A stretch of DNA of 64,000 bases from NCBI GenBank assembly GCA_018818065.1, contig JAHISV010000008.1, positions 310,001 to 374,000 of the forward strand, in the 5' to 3' direction. The notes below the pieces were generated by a model that saw only the letters and a list, made by a program, of their open reading frames with translations, did no database searches and was not told the origin of the DNA. Source of the DNA: Bacteroidota bacterium (lineage in GTDB: Bacteria > Bacteroidota > Ignavibacteria > Ignavibacteriales > Melioribacteraceae). Shown here one piece after another: positions 56,495-62,740 of the stretch. The position numbers were made by a program, and so were the translations under genes. Each line of letters starts with the position of its first letter. Position 1 is the stretch's first letter.

Positions 56495-57411
56495 ATTCTT
56501 TTTGCCGCTCTTAATTTTGCACTTCTGCTTCTTGGATTAAAATCAATTTCTTCCTGACTCGGAGTTACAGGCTTTCTTGTAATAATCTCAACCCGCTTTT
56601 CTTTTTTACAATTACAAATGGGCATTTGAGGTGGACAGATACAATCTAGCGCCTCATATTTAAAATGTTCTTTTACAATTCTGTCTTCGAGTGAATGGTA
56701 AGTTAAAATCACTATTACCCCATTCGGTGCAAGTAACTCAACAGCATCCTTTAAAAATGAACGAAGATCTTCCAATTCATTATTAACATATATTCGCAAA
56801 GCCTGAAAGATCCGCGCAAGAGACTTGGTAGCATGTTTGGCCGGTACGCAGCTTTCTACTATTTCGCGTAAGTCAAACGTAGTCGCTATTCGCTTTTTAG
56901 CCCTTTCATTAGAAACCATTTTTGCAATTCTGCGTGAAAGCCTTTCTTCGCCGTAGTTAAAGAATATGTTTGCAAGTTCCTCTTCGCCAATTGTATTAAT
57001 CACTTCGGATGCCGGAACTCCGGAATTCTTATCCATTCTTAAATCCAATGGCGCATTCTCACGAAACGTGAAACCTGACTCCTTATCATCCAACTGAAAT
57101 GAGGAAACCCCTAAATCAGCAAAGATGCCGTCATAAGAATCAATGAACTCAATTTTTGAGATGGTTTTAATATTATTAAAGCCGGTGTGGTAAAGTTTTA
57201 CTCTTTCATCACCGGCAAATCGTTCAACACAATAGTCAAATGCAATTTTATCTTTATCTGTAGCTACTAGTCTGCTATTTTTTCCAAGTTTATTTAATAT
57301 TTCAATAGTATGTCCGCCAAATCCCGCTGTCCCCTCAAAGTAATTTCCCTCTTTTGCAGAGACTAAGAATTCGATTGACTCCTTCTTCAGTACCGGCTCA
57401 TGGAAACTCAT
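56491..57411 (-). CDS. rsmH: 16S rRNA (cytosine-1402-N4)-methyltransferase
   Basis: This 306-residue protein has the SAM-binding N-terminus FEGTAGFGGHTIEIL, DLGVSSFQLDDKESGFTFRE, LDLRMD and the late segments YHSLEDRIVKEHF and NPRSRSAKLRAAKR, all diagnostic for RsmH (MraW). It methylates C1402 in the ribosomal P site. It overlaps mraZ by four bases (ATGA). Confidence 0.97.
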   Translation of the reverse strand: MSFHEPVLKKESIEFLVSAKEGNYFEGTAGFGGHTIEILNKLGKNSRLVATDKDKIAFDYCVERFAGDERVKLYHTGFNNIKTISKIEFIDSYDGIFADLGVSSFQLDDKESGFTFRENAPLDLRMDKNSGVPASEVINTIGEEELANIFFNYGEERLSRRIAKMVSNERAKKRIATTFDLREIVESCVPAKHATKSLARIFQALRIYVNNELEDLRSFLKDAVELLAPNGVIVILTYHSLEDRIVKEHFKYEALDCICPPQMPICNCKKEKRVEIITRKPVTPSQEEIDFNPRSRSAKLRAAKRI

Positions 57412-57857
57412 TGTGCTGGCATCTTCATTACGTTTTTAGCAATTTCTACGTAAGGCTTCTCATTCTCATTCATATAATTTTCATAGGCTTCTGGGTCCCA
57501 AATTTCAATCTTTTTCATTACACCAATTATCATTACTTCTTTTGTAATACCTGCATAATCTATAAGATTTTTAGGAAGTGTAATTCTGGCTTGCGAATCA
57601 AATTTATCATCCGTAGCTTCGCGTAATAGCAATCTCATAAATTGCGCATCATCCGGGTCGAAAGAGTTTAACAGATTCAATTTCTGATTAACCATTTCCT
57701 CCCAAACGTTCATTGGATAAAGGTCAATACAATTAACTGTACCTCTTGTGATAATAAAAGTCTCATTAGCATCCGGGCTGAGATATTTTCTCAGTTTAGC
57801 CGGTATTGCGACTCTCCCTTTATTATCTAAATTGTATTTGAAACTACCAATAAACAT
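57408..57857 (-). CDS. mraZ: MraZ, transcriptional regulator of the division and cell wall cluster
   Basis: This 149-residue protein has two SpoVT/AbrB-like halves. The conserved N-terminus is FIGSFKYNLDNKGRVAIPAKLR and the matching second DXXXR repeat is DSQARITLPKNL. MraZ binds repeated TGGG-type boxes upstream of its own gene and represses the cluster in several bacteria. Such boxes are present here at 57884-57908. GGAG precedes the ATG. Confidence 0.96.
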   Translation of the reverse strand: MFIGSFKYNLDNKGRVAIPAKLRKYLSPDANETFIITRGTVNCIDLYPMNVWEEMVNQKLNLLNSFDPDDAQFMRLLLREATDDKFDSQARITLPKNLIDYAGITKEVMIIGVMKKIEIWDPEAYENYMNENEKPYVEIAKNVMKMPAQ

Positions 57858-57883
57858 AAATTCTCCATTATGTGGGAGTTTTC

Positions 57884-57908
57884 ACCATTCTTCCCCACTG
57901 GCACCCAA
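57884..57908 (-). promoter_or_regulatory. MraZ operator: three TGGG-type boxes at 10-base spacing
   Basis: The minus strand reads TGGGT, five bases, TGGGG, five bases, TGGTG, ending 26 bases before the mraZ ATG. Three pentamers separated by five-base spacers is the arrangement known for MraZ binding sites in E. coli and others. The third box has one change. Confidence 0.8.
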
Positions 57909-57936
57909 AATATAGATATTTTTGGGTGAAAGCAAG
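57903..57936 (-). promoter_or_regulatory. Putative mraZ promoter overlapped by an inverted repeat
   Basis: On the minus strand TTGCTT (57936-57931) and TATTTT (57913-57908) are 17 bases apart and fit a -35/-10 pair. An inverted repeat CACCCAAAA...TTTTGGGTG (57903-57911 with 57921-57929) covers the spacer and the -10, placing an oppositely oriented TGGGT box next to the three direct ones. Confidence 0.5.
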
Positions 57937-58174
57937 ATTTTTTTTATTTAATTTGATGCTCGTCATACCCTTATTTCCAACTTTTTATACCATTTGATAC
58001 ATTTTTAGAATTTTACATTAATCTATTGTTCGATTGCATAATAGACTACACCTCTCATTTGTTTTCAAACCTCCCCACAATTCCCCCAATTGCGATGGTT
58101 AAGTTTGAAGATTTTATTTCGATAGTATTGATATAATAATGTGTAAAATGACTAATTATAATTGCGTGATGACT

Positions 58175-58837
58175 ATGAAAAACTTACTACTTATGATAAT
58201 ATTCCTGATTGGCAACCTGACATTCGCTCAACCTGATTCCCTGAATCAGTTTCAGAATTCAATATTCCCTGATTTTAAGCCCTATTCAACACCCAGAACA
58301 AATGGCAGACCTGGTACCGTATATAGAATTGACAGAGACCAAGTAACATATTATGTTCAAGATGTTAAAGTGTTAACAGCTCATTCAAGTGAGGAGGGTG
58401 ATATTGTTGGCAGGATGTCTTTTTCCAGGGAGCAACTTTTACAAATGTTGAATATTGAATTTGCGACAGATGAGCCGATATGGGCAGAAGTTTTTATAAG
58501 TAATGCCTTTCGTGAATATAATGAACAGACACAGGTAGATTTTATTCTTTGGGAAAAAGGAGAGATAGAAAAGCTAATAGTTGATGAATTTAGCACCTAC
58601 TACCTGGTACGCGAAACTATCTCAACAAAAAATATTGCATTTCGTTTTAACCAGGAAGCCTACGATAAGATAATTACCGGGGCCGGGCAGCTGGAGAAAT
58701 TAAAAGGAAGAAAAGGTGTTCTGCCAGATTTCCCTTATGAAATATCTAAAAAATGGAAAGAACCGAGAAGAGTTTTTTACCTCGATCAGGAGATTGGACT
58801 TGAGCCATACCCTGAACGTGAAGAGGAAGAAGAATAA
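58175..58837 (+). CDS. Exported protein of unknown function
   Basis: From the ATG at 58175 this is a 220-residue protein with a signal peptide (MKNLLLMIIFLIGNLTFAQ). The mature part is mixed alpha/beta, has no cysteine and ends in an acidic run (REEEEE). A frame from 58139 would put 12 residues before the signal peptide, so the internal ATG was preferred. I recognise no domain. It is divergent from mraZ across about 320 bases and has no partner gene on its strand until 60588. Confidence 0.7.
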   Translation: MKNLLLMIIFLIGNLTFAQPDSLNQFQNSIFPDFKPYSTPRTNGRPGTVYRIDRDQVTYYVQDVKVLTAHSSEEGDIVGRMSFSREQLLQMLNIEFATDEPIWAEVFISNAFREYNEQTQVDFILWEKGEIEKLIVDEFSTYYLVRETISTKNIAFRFNQEAYDKIITGAGQLEKLKGRKGVLPDFPYEISKKWKEPRRVFYLDQEIGLEPYPEREEEEE

Positions 58838-59003
58838 GGGAAGAATTATTTTGAAGTCTCGAATGCTGAATTTTGAATTTGAAGACCTCTTTGGAAATCT
58901 TTCGCTATTAACACTCACGAAGTAATACTCTCGTCAGCCTATTATAAGTAAGTTTAAAGCCATACAAATACACTCCTGACAAAAATATCACAGCGGCACA
59001 CCT

Positions 59004-59033
59004 AAAAAAAATACCCAATGGTAATCCATCGGG
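59004..59033 (-). terminator. Intrinsic terminator downstream of tRNA-Thr
   Basis: The minus strand forms an eight-pair stem CCCGATGG/CCATTGGG (one G-U pair) with a four-base loop, followed by TA and a run of eight T. On the plus strand the stem has an A-C mismatch but is followed by six T, so it may also stop readthrough from the 58175-58837 gene. Confidence 0.85.
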
Positions 59034-59088
59034 CATTTTTTAAACCGAATTCAATTAAGAATTATTCTTTACAAACAGCCAGATCCTG

Positions 59089-59162
59089 AGCCATCTAGCG
59101 GAATTGAACCGCTGACCTGCTCATTACGAATGAGCTGCTCTACCTAACTGAGCTAAGATGGC
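59089..59162 (-). tRNA. tRNA-Thr (anticodon CGT)
   Basis: The minus strand folds into a complete cloverleaf: acceptor stem GCCATCT/AGATGGC, D stem GCTC/GAGC, anticodon stem GCTCA/TGAGC with loop TTCGTAA, and T arm AGCGG/CCGCT with loop TTCAATT. The anticodon CGT reads the threonine codon ACG. The 3' CCA is not encoded. It starts 16 bases after the tiny basic protein gene, so it is probably processed from the same transcript. Confidence 0.97.
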
Positions 59163-59178
59163 TTAGCAAAAAGAAAGA

Positions 59179-59274
59179 CTATTTACCTTTCTTTTTATGT
59201 CTGTTTTTCCTTAATCTTTTTTTACGCTTATGCGTAGACATTTTATGACGTTTTCTTTTTTTACCACAAGGCAT
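59179..59274 (-). CDS. Tiny AURKAIP1/COX24-like basic protein
   Basis: This 31-residue gene starts MPCGKKRKRHKMSTHKRKKR and consists mostly of Lys, Arg and His. It matches the short AURKAIP1/COX24-domain proteins annotated in Bacteroidota, which resemble small ribosomal subunit proteins such as bS22. A strong Shine-Dalgarno (GGGAGG) lies about seven bases before the ATG, consistent with high expression. It lies between a TPR gene and tRNA-Thr. A ribosomal role is an inference from the family. Confidence 0.82.
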   Translation of the reverse strand: MPCGKKRKRHKMSTHKRKKRLRKNRHKKKGK

Positions 59275-59288
59275 AGTATACCTCCCTA

Positions 59289-59993
59289 TTAATTAGAATC
59301 TATAATTTCTTTAGCTTGTTTTGCCATCTGAGAATTTGGGTCCAGCTCAATTACCTTACGCAACCATTCTTTTCCTTGATCAGTATCTCCGGCATTTATA
59401 TTAACAATTCCTAAATTGAAATTTGCAAACACATGTTTCTTATCATACTTAAGTGCATTTGTCATTACTCTTTTTGCATTTTCATAATCTGAAAGGCTAA
59501 AATAGCAAACTCCCTGGTCAACTAAAACATCAGCATTGCTTGGGAATTTTGCTAAGTATTTATCATAATTAAAAATAGCTTTCTGCCAAATTCCATTATC
59601 ATGCAGAAAGTGCGAAAACTCTAAGATCATTGTAAAATCACCCGGCTGAAGCGCAACATACTTTTCATAAGTAACGACTGCTTTTTGTATTAAACCTGAT
59701 TCCGAATATAAATGCGCAAGATGCTTCATAGCAGCAAAATCGTTTGGATTATTGGCAACACGCTCTTCGGTGCTTTTTATCTCATCCATGTTTGAGAGGT
59801 CAACACCGCTATGCGGATCTGCTATTTGCTCGCTAATGCCGCTACCCACAGCTACTTCAGGTTCATCAAATACACCTGAAAGAATTAAATTGGCAATTGC
59901 CAGCACAACAAGTACAATAGCTATTTGAATTATATAGTTCTCGGGAAATATTTTCCCCTTTTGCGCTTGTAATTTATCTTTTTTGTCAGACAT
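59289..59993 (-). CDS. Membrane-anchored TPR-repeat protein
   Basis: This 234-residue protein has one span near residues 23-44 and then four to five tetratricopeptide units (about 80-230; for example AAMKHLAHLYSESGLIQKAVVTYEKYV). The TPR part probably lies in the periplasm and mediates protein contacts; partners are unknown. CcmH/NrfG-like proteins share this layout, but no other cytochrome maturation gene is nearby. It overlaps the HU gene by one base (TAATG). Confidence 0.8.
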   Translation of the reverse strand: MSDKKDKLQAQKGKIFPENYIIQIAIVLVVLAIANLILSGVFDEPEVAVGSGISEQIADPHSGVDLSNMDEIKSTEERVANNPNDFAAMKHLAHLYSESGLIQKAVVTYEKYVALQPGDFTMILEFSHFLHDNGIWQKAIFNYDKYLAKFPSNADVLVDQGVCYFSLSDYENAKRVMTNALKYDKKHVFANFNLGIVNINAGDTDQGKEWLRKVIELDPNSQMAKQAKEIIDSN

Positions 59994-60325
59994 TAATCGT
60001 TTTCTTTCATCATGATTGATTTAACAGAATTTTTCTCTGATTCTTTCATACCTTCATCCACTGCCTGTTTAAAATCTTTCGAAAATTTAAAAACAGGCAC
60101 ATAGTGTTCATCAACAAAAACCTGCTCGCCGGTTCTTGGATTTCTTGCATATCGCGAATTCTTCTTTTTAACCTTATAACTTCCAAAACCCCTTATTTCA
60201 ATACCATTTCCATCTCTGAGGGACTGAATTACAGTATTCAAGAATCCTTCAACAATTGCTTCAGTCTCCAGTTTTGTCAAACCAGTACCGGCGGCAATTT
60301 TCTCAACTATATCAGCTTTGGTCAT
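59993..60325 (-). CDS. HU/IHF-family DNA-binding protein
   Basis: This 110-residue protein matches HU over its first 90 residues: MTKADIVEKIAAGTGL, the GNGIEIRGFGSYKVKKKNSRYARNPRTGE beta-arm region with the Asn-Pro pair at the arm tip, and KFSKDFKQAV. A Lys/Glu-rich tail of about 20 residues is extra. It bends and compacts DNA. It is the first gene of the HU-TPR-small protein-tRNA run. Confidence 0.93.
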   Translation of the reverse strand: MTKADIVEKIAAGTGLTKLETEAIVEGFLNTVIQSLRDGNGIEIRGFGSYKVKKKNSRYARNPRTGEQVFVDEHYVPVFKFSKDFKQAVDEGMKESEKNSVKSIMMKEND

Positions 60326-60587
60326 GATATTTTTCCTGCATTTTTGAAAAACTCACAATAGAGCTACGTAAGATATTAAAAAACAAAATAAAATCAAACT
60401 CTTAACGACTATAACTTATGTAAAATAAACACTTTAGGGAATTGATTGTTGTTCATTGTATGATGTTTCATAATAATACACCGTCTCATTCTATATTCTA
60501 TAGTTAGTTTGATTTAAGCCGAATTTCAAAGAAAAAGTGATGGCATATGAATTGCATATATACGGTGTAGAAACAAGGAGAATTCTG
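60326..60587. promoter_or_regulatory. Divergent intergenic region between the HU gene and the paralogous membrane pair
   Basis: No gene is visible here. A possible plus-strand promoter is TTGTTG (60446-60451), 17 bases, CATAAT (60469-60474). AAGGAG at 60575-60580 is the ribosome site for the ATG at 60588. For the minus strand I could not choose a convincing HU promoter among several AT-rich candidates. Confidence 0.35.
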
Positions 60588-61178
60588 ATGGCATTATTAC
60601 CAATCATATACTTGAGCATTGCAATAACTACCGGTTTAATAATAACTGTGGTGGTTATATCATATATATCATCAAAATTAAGAAACCGCGGAACAGAGGA
60701 TAGAATTCTCGCAATTGCCTACAGTGGCGGCCAAAATTCAAATACAAAAAGTAAAAGCCAGATAGTTGTTCTTCAGAAACAACCTCTCCAACGTGCTACA
60801 ATCCAAAAACGCGAAGAGCAGCCTGTAGTAGGGAAAAAATTTACAAAAAACTCTCCGCCGGCTGAAAGAACTACCTATTTGAGAGAATCAACCTTTGATA
60901 GAGCGAGAACAACCCGTGTAATTCCCGCAGGTCCACATATTTCATCCGAAGAAATAAATCAAACCAATAGACCGGATTCTTTCAGATTAACTTCAACGGA
61001 CAATAGAACTTCTTCTCAAAAGATTGTGGGCAGGATAGAGATTGTCAAACCTAATGTGACTGTCGGCGAAAAAATCCCGACATCAGGACATGTTAGGAGA
61101 GAGATGAACAATAATGATCCTTTATATTACTACGCGAATAACAGCGATCAGGATTTTTACACCGTGACGGCTCACTAA
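60588..61178 (+). CDS. Single-span membrane protein, first of a tandem paralogous pair
   Basis: This 196-residue protein starts at the ATG preceded by AAGGAG; the GTG at 60537 was rejected. It has one N-terminal span (about 5-27, MALLPIIYLS...SYISSK), then a long polar, probably disordered region rich in Lys, Arg, Ser and Thr. A central motif EEQPVVGKKFTKNSPP (76-91) and a C-terminal motif YYANNSDQDFYTV (181-193) follow. All three blocks recur in the next gene. No known domain was recognised, and the function is unknown. Confidence 0.75.
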   Translation: MALLPIIYLSIAITTGLIITVVVISYISSKLRNRGTEDRILAIAYSGGQNSNTKSKSQIVVLQKQPLQRATIQKREEQPVVGKKFTKNSPPAERTTYLRESTFDRARTTRVIPAGPHISSEEINQTNRPDSFRLTSTDNRTSSQKIVGRIEIVKPNVTVGEKIPTSGHVRREMNNNDPLYYYANNSDQDFYTVTAH

Positions 61179-61243
61179 TAATTTTTCAAACCGGGTAAAA
61201 GAATTTGTTGTCATCATAATTTTTAATATTTTTGAACCTGGAT

Positions 61244-61750
61244 ATGGAACTTATACCAATAATTTATACCGCCCTCGTAATCTTCTTCATAATAATGTTG
61301 GTAACTATCATTTCTTCCTATATATCATATAAAGTTAAAAGAAAAGTCAATAATTCCGACGAAAAGGATAAAGAAAAATTTCTTACACTTCACAAGGAAT
61401 CACCTCAAAAACAAAAGGTCGTTGCAAGAAAGAATCACGAAAAAACTCATAGAAAAGAAGTAAGAGAACATGAACAGCCTCCCATGGAGAAGATGTTCAA
61501 AAAATCACCACCTAGACCGGAACAAAAACCAACAAAAAAACCTAATGAAGTAAAACCTGGATCAAATAAGAGAATTAATGTTATTAATTCCATGCCAGGT
61601 AATCCTCCTCCCCCCAAAAACAACGAAGAGAAACCTGAACCTAAGAAGAAAAATATCAATTTTAACACCCTTGGTGATGACATTCTTAATAAGTATGCCG
61701 ACAGCAATGATGATGATTTCCACTCTCTTAATGCCACAAAGGATGAGTAA
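61244..61750 (+). CDS. Single-span membrane protein, second of a tandem paralogous pair
   Basis: This 168-residue protein starts at the ATG at 61244, which aligns residue by residue with the first paralogue; the TTG at 61232 was rejected. It shares the N-terminal span (MELIPIIYTA...SYISYK), the central motif HEQPPMEKMFKKSPP with EQP at the same residues 77-79, and the C-terminal KYADSNDDDFHSL. The middle is very rich in Lys, Pro and Glu and is probably disordered. It lies 65 bases after its paralogue and 88 bases before the HMA-AraC gene. Confidence 0.75.
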   Translation: MELIPIIYTALVIFFIIMLVTIISSYISYKVKRKVNNSDEKDKEKFLTLHKESPQKQKVVARKNHEKTHRKEVREHEQPPMEKMFKKSPPRPEQKPTKKPNEVKPGSNKRINVINSMPGNPPPPKNNEEKPEPKKKNINFNTLGDDILNKYADSNDDDFHSLNATKDE

Positions 61751-61838
61751 CCAAAAGAATTAATTTGAGAATGTTTTGAACCAAATCCATACCATGTGCA
61801 TTTATAGTTTGTAATACAATATTCTTCGAAGGGTAATT

Positions 61839-62417
61839 ATGAGCAGTTCAGCTAAATTGTTTGTAAAAAACATGGTCTGCAACAGGTGCATTAAAGTAGT
61901 GAAAGAAGAACTCGAGAAGATAGATCTAATAGTAGAGTCTATCTCCCTGGGAGAAGTAGACGTAACCAGCAATTTGGATATAATACCCTTTGCTCAAATA
62001 AAGAGACTTTTGGAAAGAGAAGGATTCGAACTGCTGGAGGACAAGAAAACAAAAATTATTGAAAAAATTAAACGAATTATTCTTGAAAATATTCATTATA
62101 AATTCGAGACATTAGATCCAACTGTAAATTTTTCCGATTTAATAGCTTCCGAACTAAAGCTTGATTACCCTTATCTCAGCAAGATATTTTCTTCCAATCA
62201 GGGCATTACCATTGAACAATTTGCTATTCTTCAAAAAATTGAGCGTGCCAAAGAGTTATTAAAATATGGTGAGCTCTCTCTCAGTGAAATCGCTTATCAG
62301 CTAGGCTATAGCAGCGTTCAACATCTCTCAAACCAATTTAAGAAGGTTACCGGATTGACGGCTAGTCAGTTTAAAACACAAGCCACAGATCTAAGAAAAC
62401 CACTCGACGCCATTTAA
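61839..62417 (+). CDS. HMA-AraC fusion regulator, probably metal-responsive
   Basis: This 192-residue protein joins an HMA-like metal-binding domain (about 1-68, with the CxxC site NMVCNRCIKV) to an AraC-type double helix-turn-helix domain. The latter spans about 75-182, with LSEIAYQLGYSSVQHLSNQFKKVTG as its second HTH. GAAGGG precedes the ATG. Directly followed by copZ and copA, it is likely their copper-sensing regulator; this is inferred from the fusion and position. The domain pair is known in Bacteroidota, but its mechanism is little studied. Confidence 0.85.
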   Translation: MSSSAKLFVKNMVCNRCIKVVKEELEKIDLIVESISLGEVDVTSNLDIIPFAQIKRLLEREGFELLEDKKTKIIEKIKRIILENIHYKFETLDPTVNFSDLIASELKLDYPYLSKIFSSNQGITIEQFAILQKIERAKELLKYGELSLSEIAYQLGYSSVQHLSNQFKKVTGLTASQFKTQATDLRKPLDAI

Positions 62418-62487
62418 CAACTTTCCCCATTTTTTCTAAAATTTTGTAACATATCTCCCAAATTGTGTAATGGATTTAACTTTCCCC
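62412..62487 (+). promoter_or_regulatory. Direct repeats and putative promoter of the copZ-copA operon
   Basis: ATTTAACAACTTTCCCC (62412-62428, including the regulator's stop codon) recurs as ATTTAACTTTCCCC (62474-62487). The second copy overlaps a plausible -35, TTTAAC (62475-62480), which is 17 bases from TATACT (62498-62503). AraC-family proteins usually bind direct repeats, often next to the -35, so these are candidate sites for the upstream regulator. Confidence 0.5.
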
Positions 62488-62530
62488 TTACTAGTTTTAT
62501 ACTGTACATTTTTAAAACAGAGGAGTTAGT

Positions 62531-62731
62531 ATGTTGACCAAAGAATTCAAAGTTGAGGGCATGAACTGCCAACACTGTGTAAAATCAGTTGAAATTGAAC
62601 TGAGTGAATTAAACCTATCAGAGACAGATGTACAAATTGGTTCTGTGAAGGTATCTTTTGAAGAAAGCGTTGTTAGTGAGGATGATATTGTAAGCGCAAT
62701 TAGTGAGGCTGGTTTTAAAGTAGTGAAATAG
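62531..62731 (+). CDS. copZ: CopZ-like heavy-metal chaperone
   Basis: This 66-residue protein is a single HMA domain with the metal site GMNCQHCV (Cys at residues 13 and 16) and the usual beta-alpha-beta-beta-alpha-beta length. It would carry Cu(I) to the P-type ATPase encoded nine bases downstream. GAGGAG lies six bases before the ATG. Specificity for copper rather than another soft metal is inferred from its neighbours. Confidence 0.9.
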   Translation: MLTKEFKVEGMNCQHCVKSVEIELSELNLSETDVQIGSVKVSFEESVVSEDDIVSAISEAGFKVVK

Positions 62732-62740
62732 AGGGTTATT

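Noticed and set aside
58716..58925. Open frame overlapping the 3' end of the exported protein gene
   Set aside because: It lies out of frame inside the supported gene and has no domain or convincing start signal.
59089..59162. tRNA-Thr as an integration site of a mobile element
   Set aside because: No integrase, no repeated tRNA 3' end and no phage or plasmid gene is present on either side.
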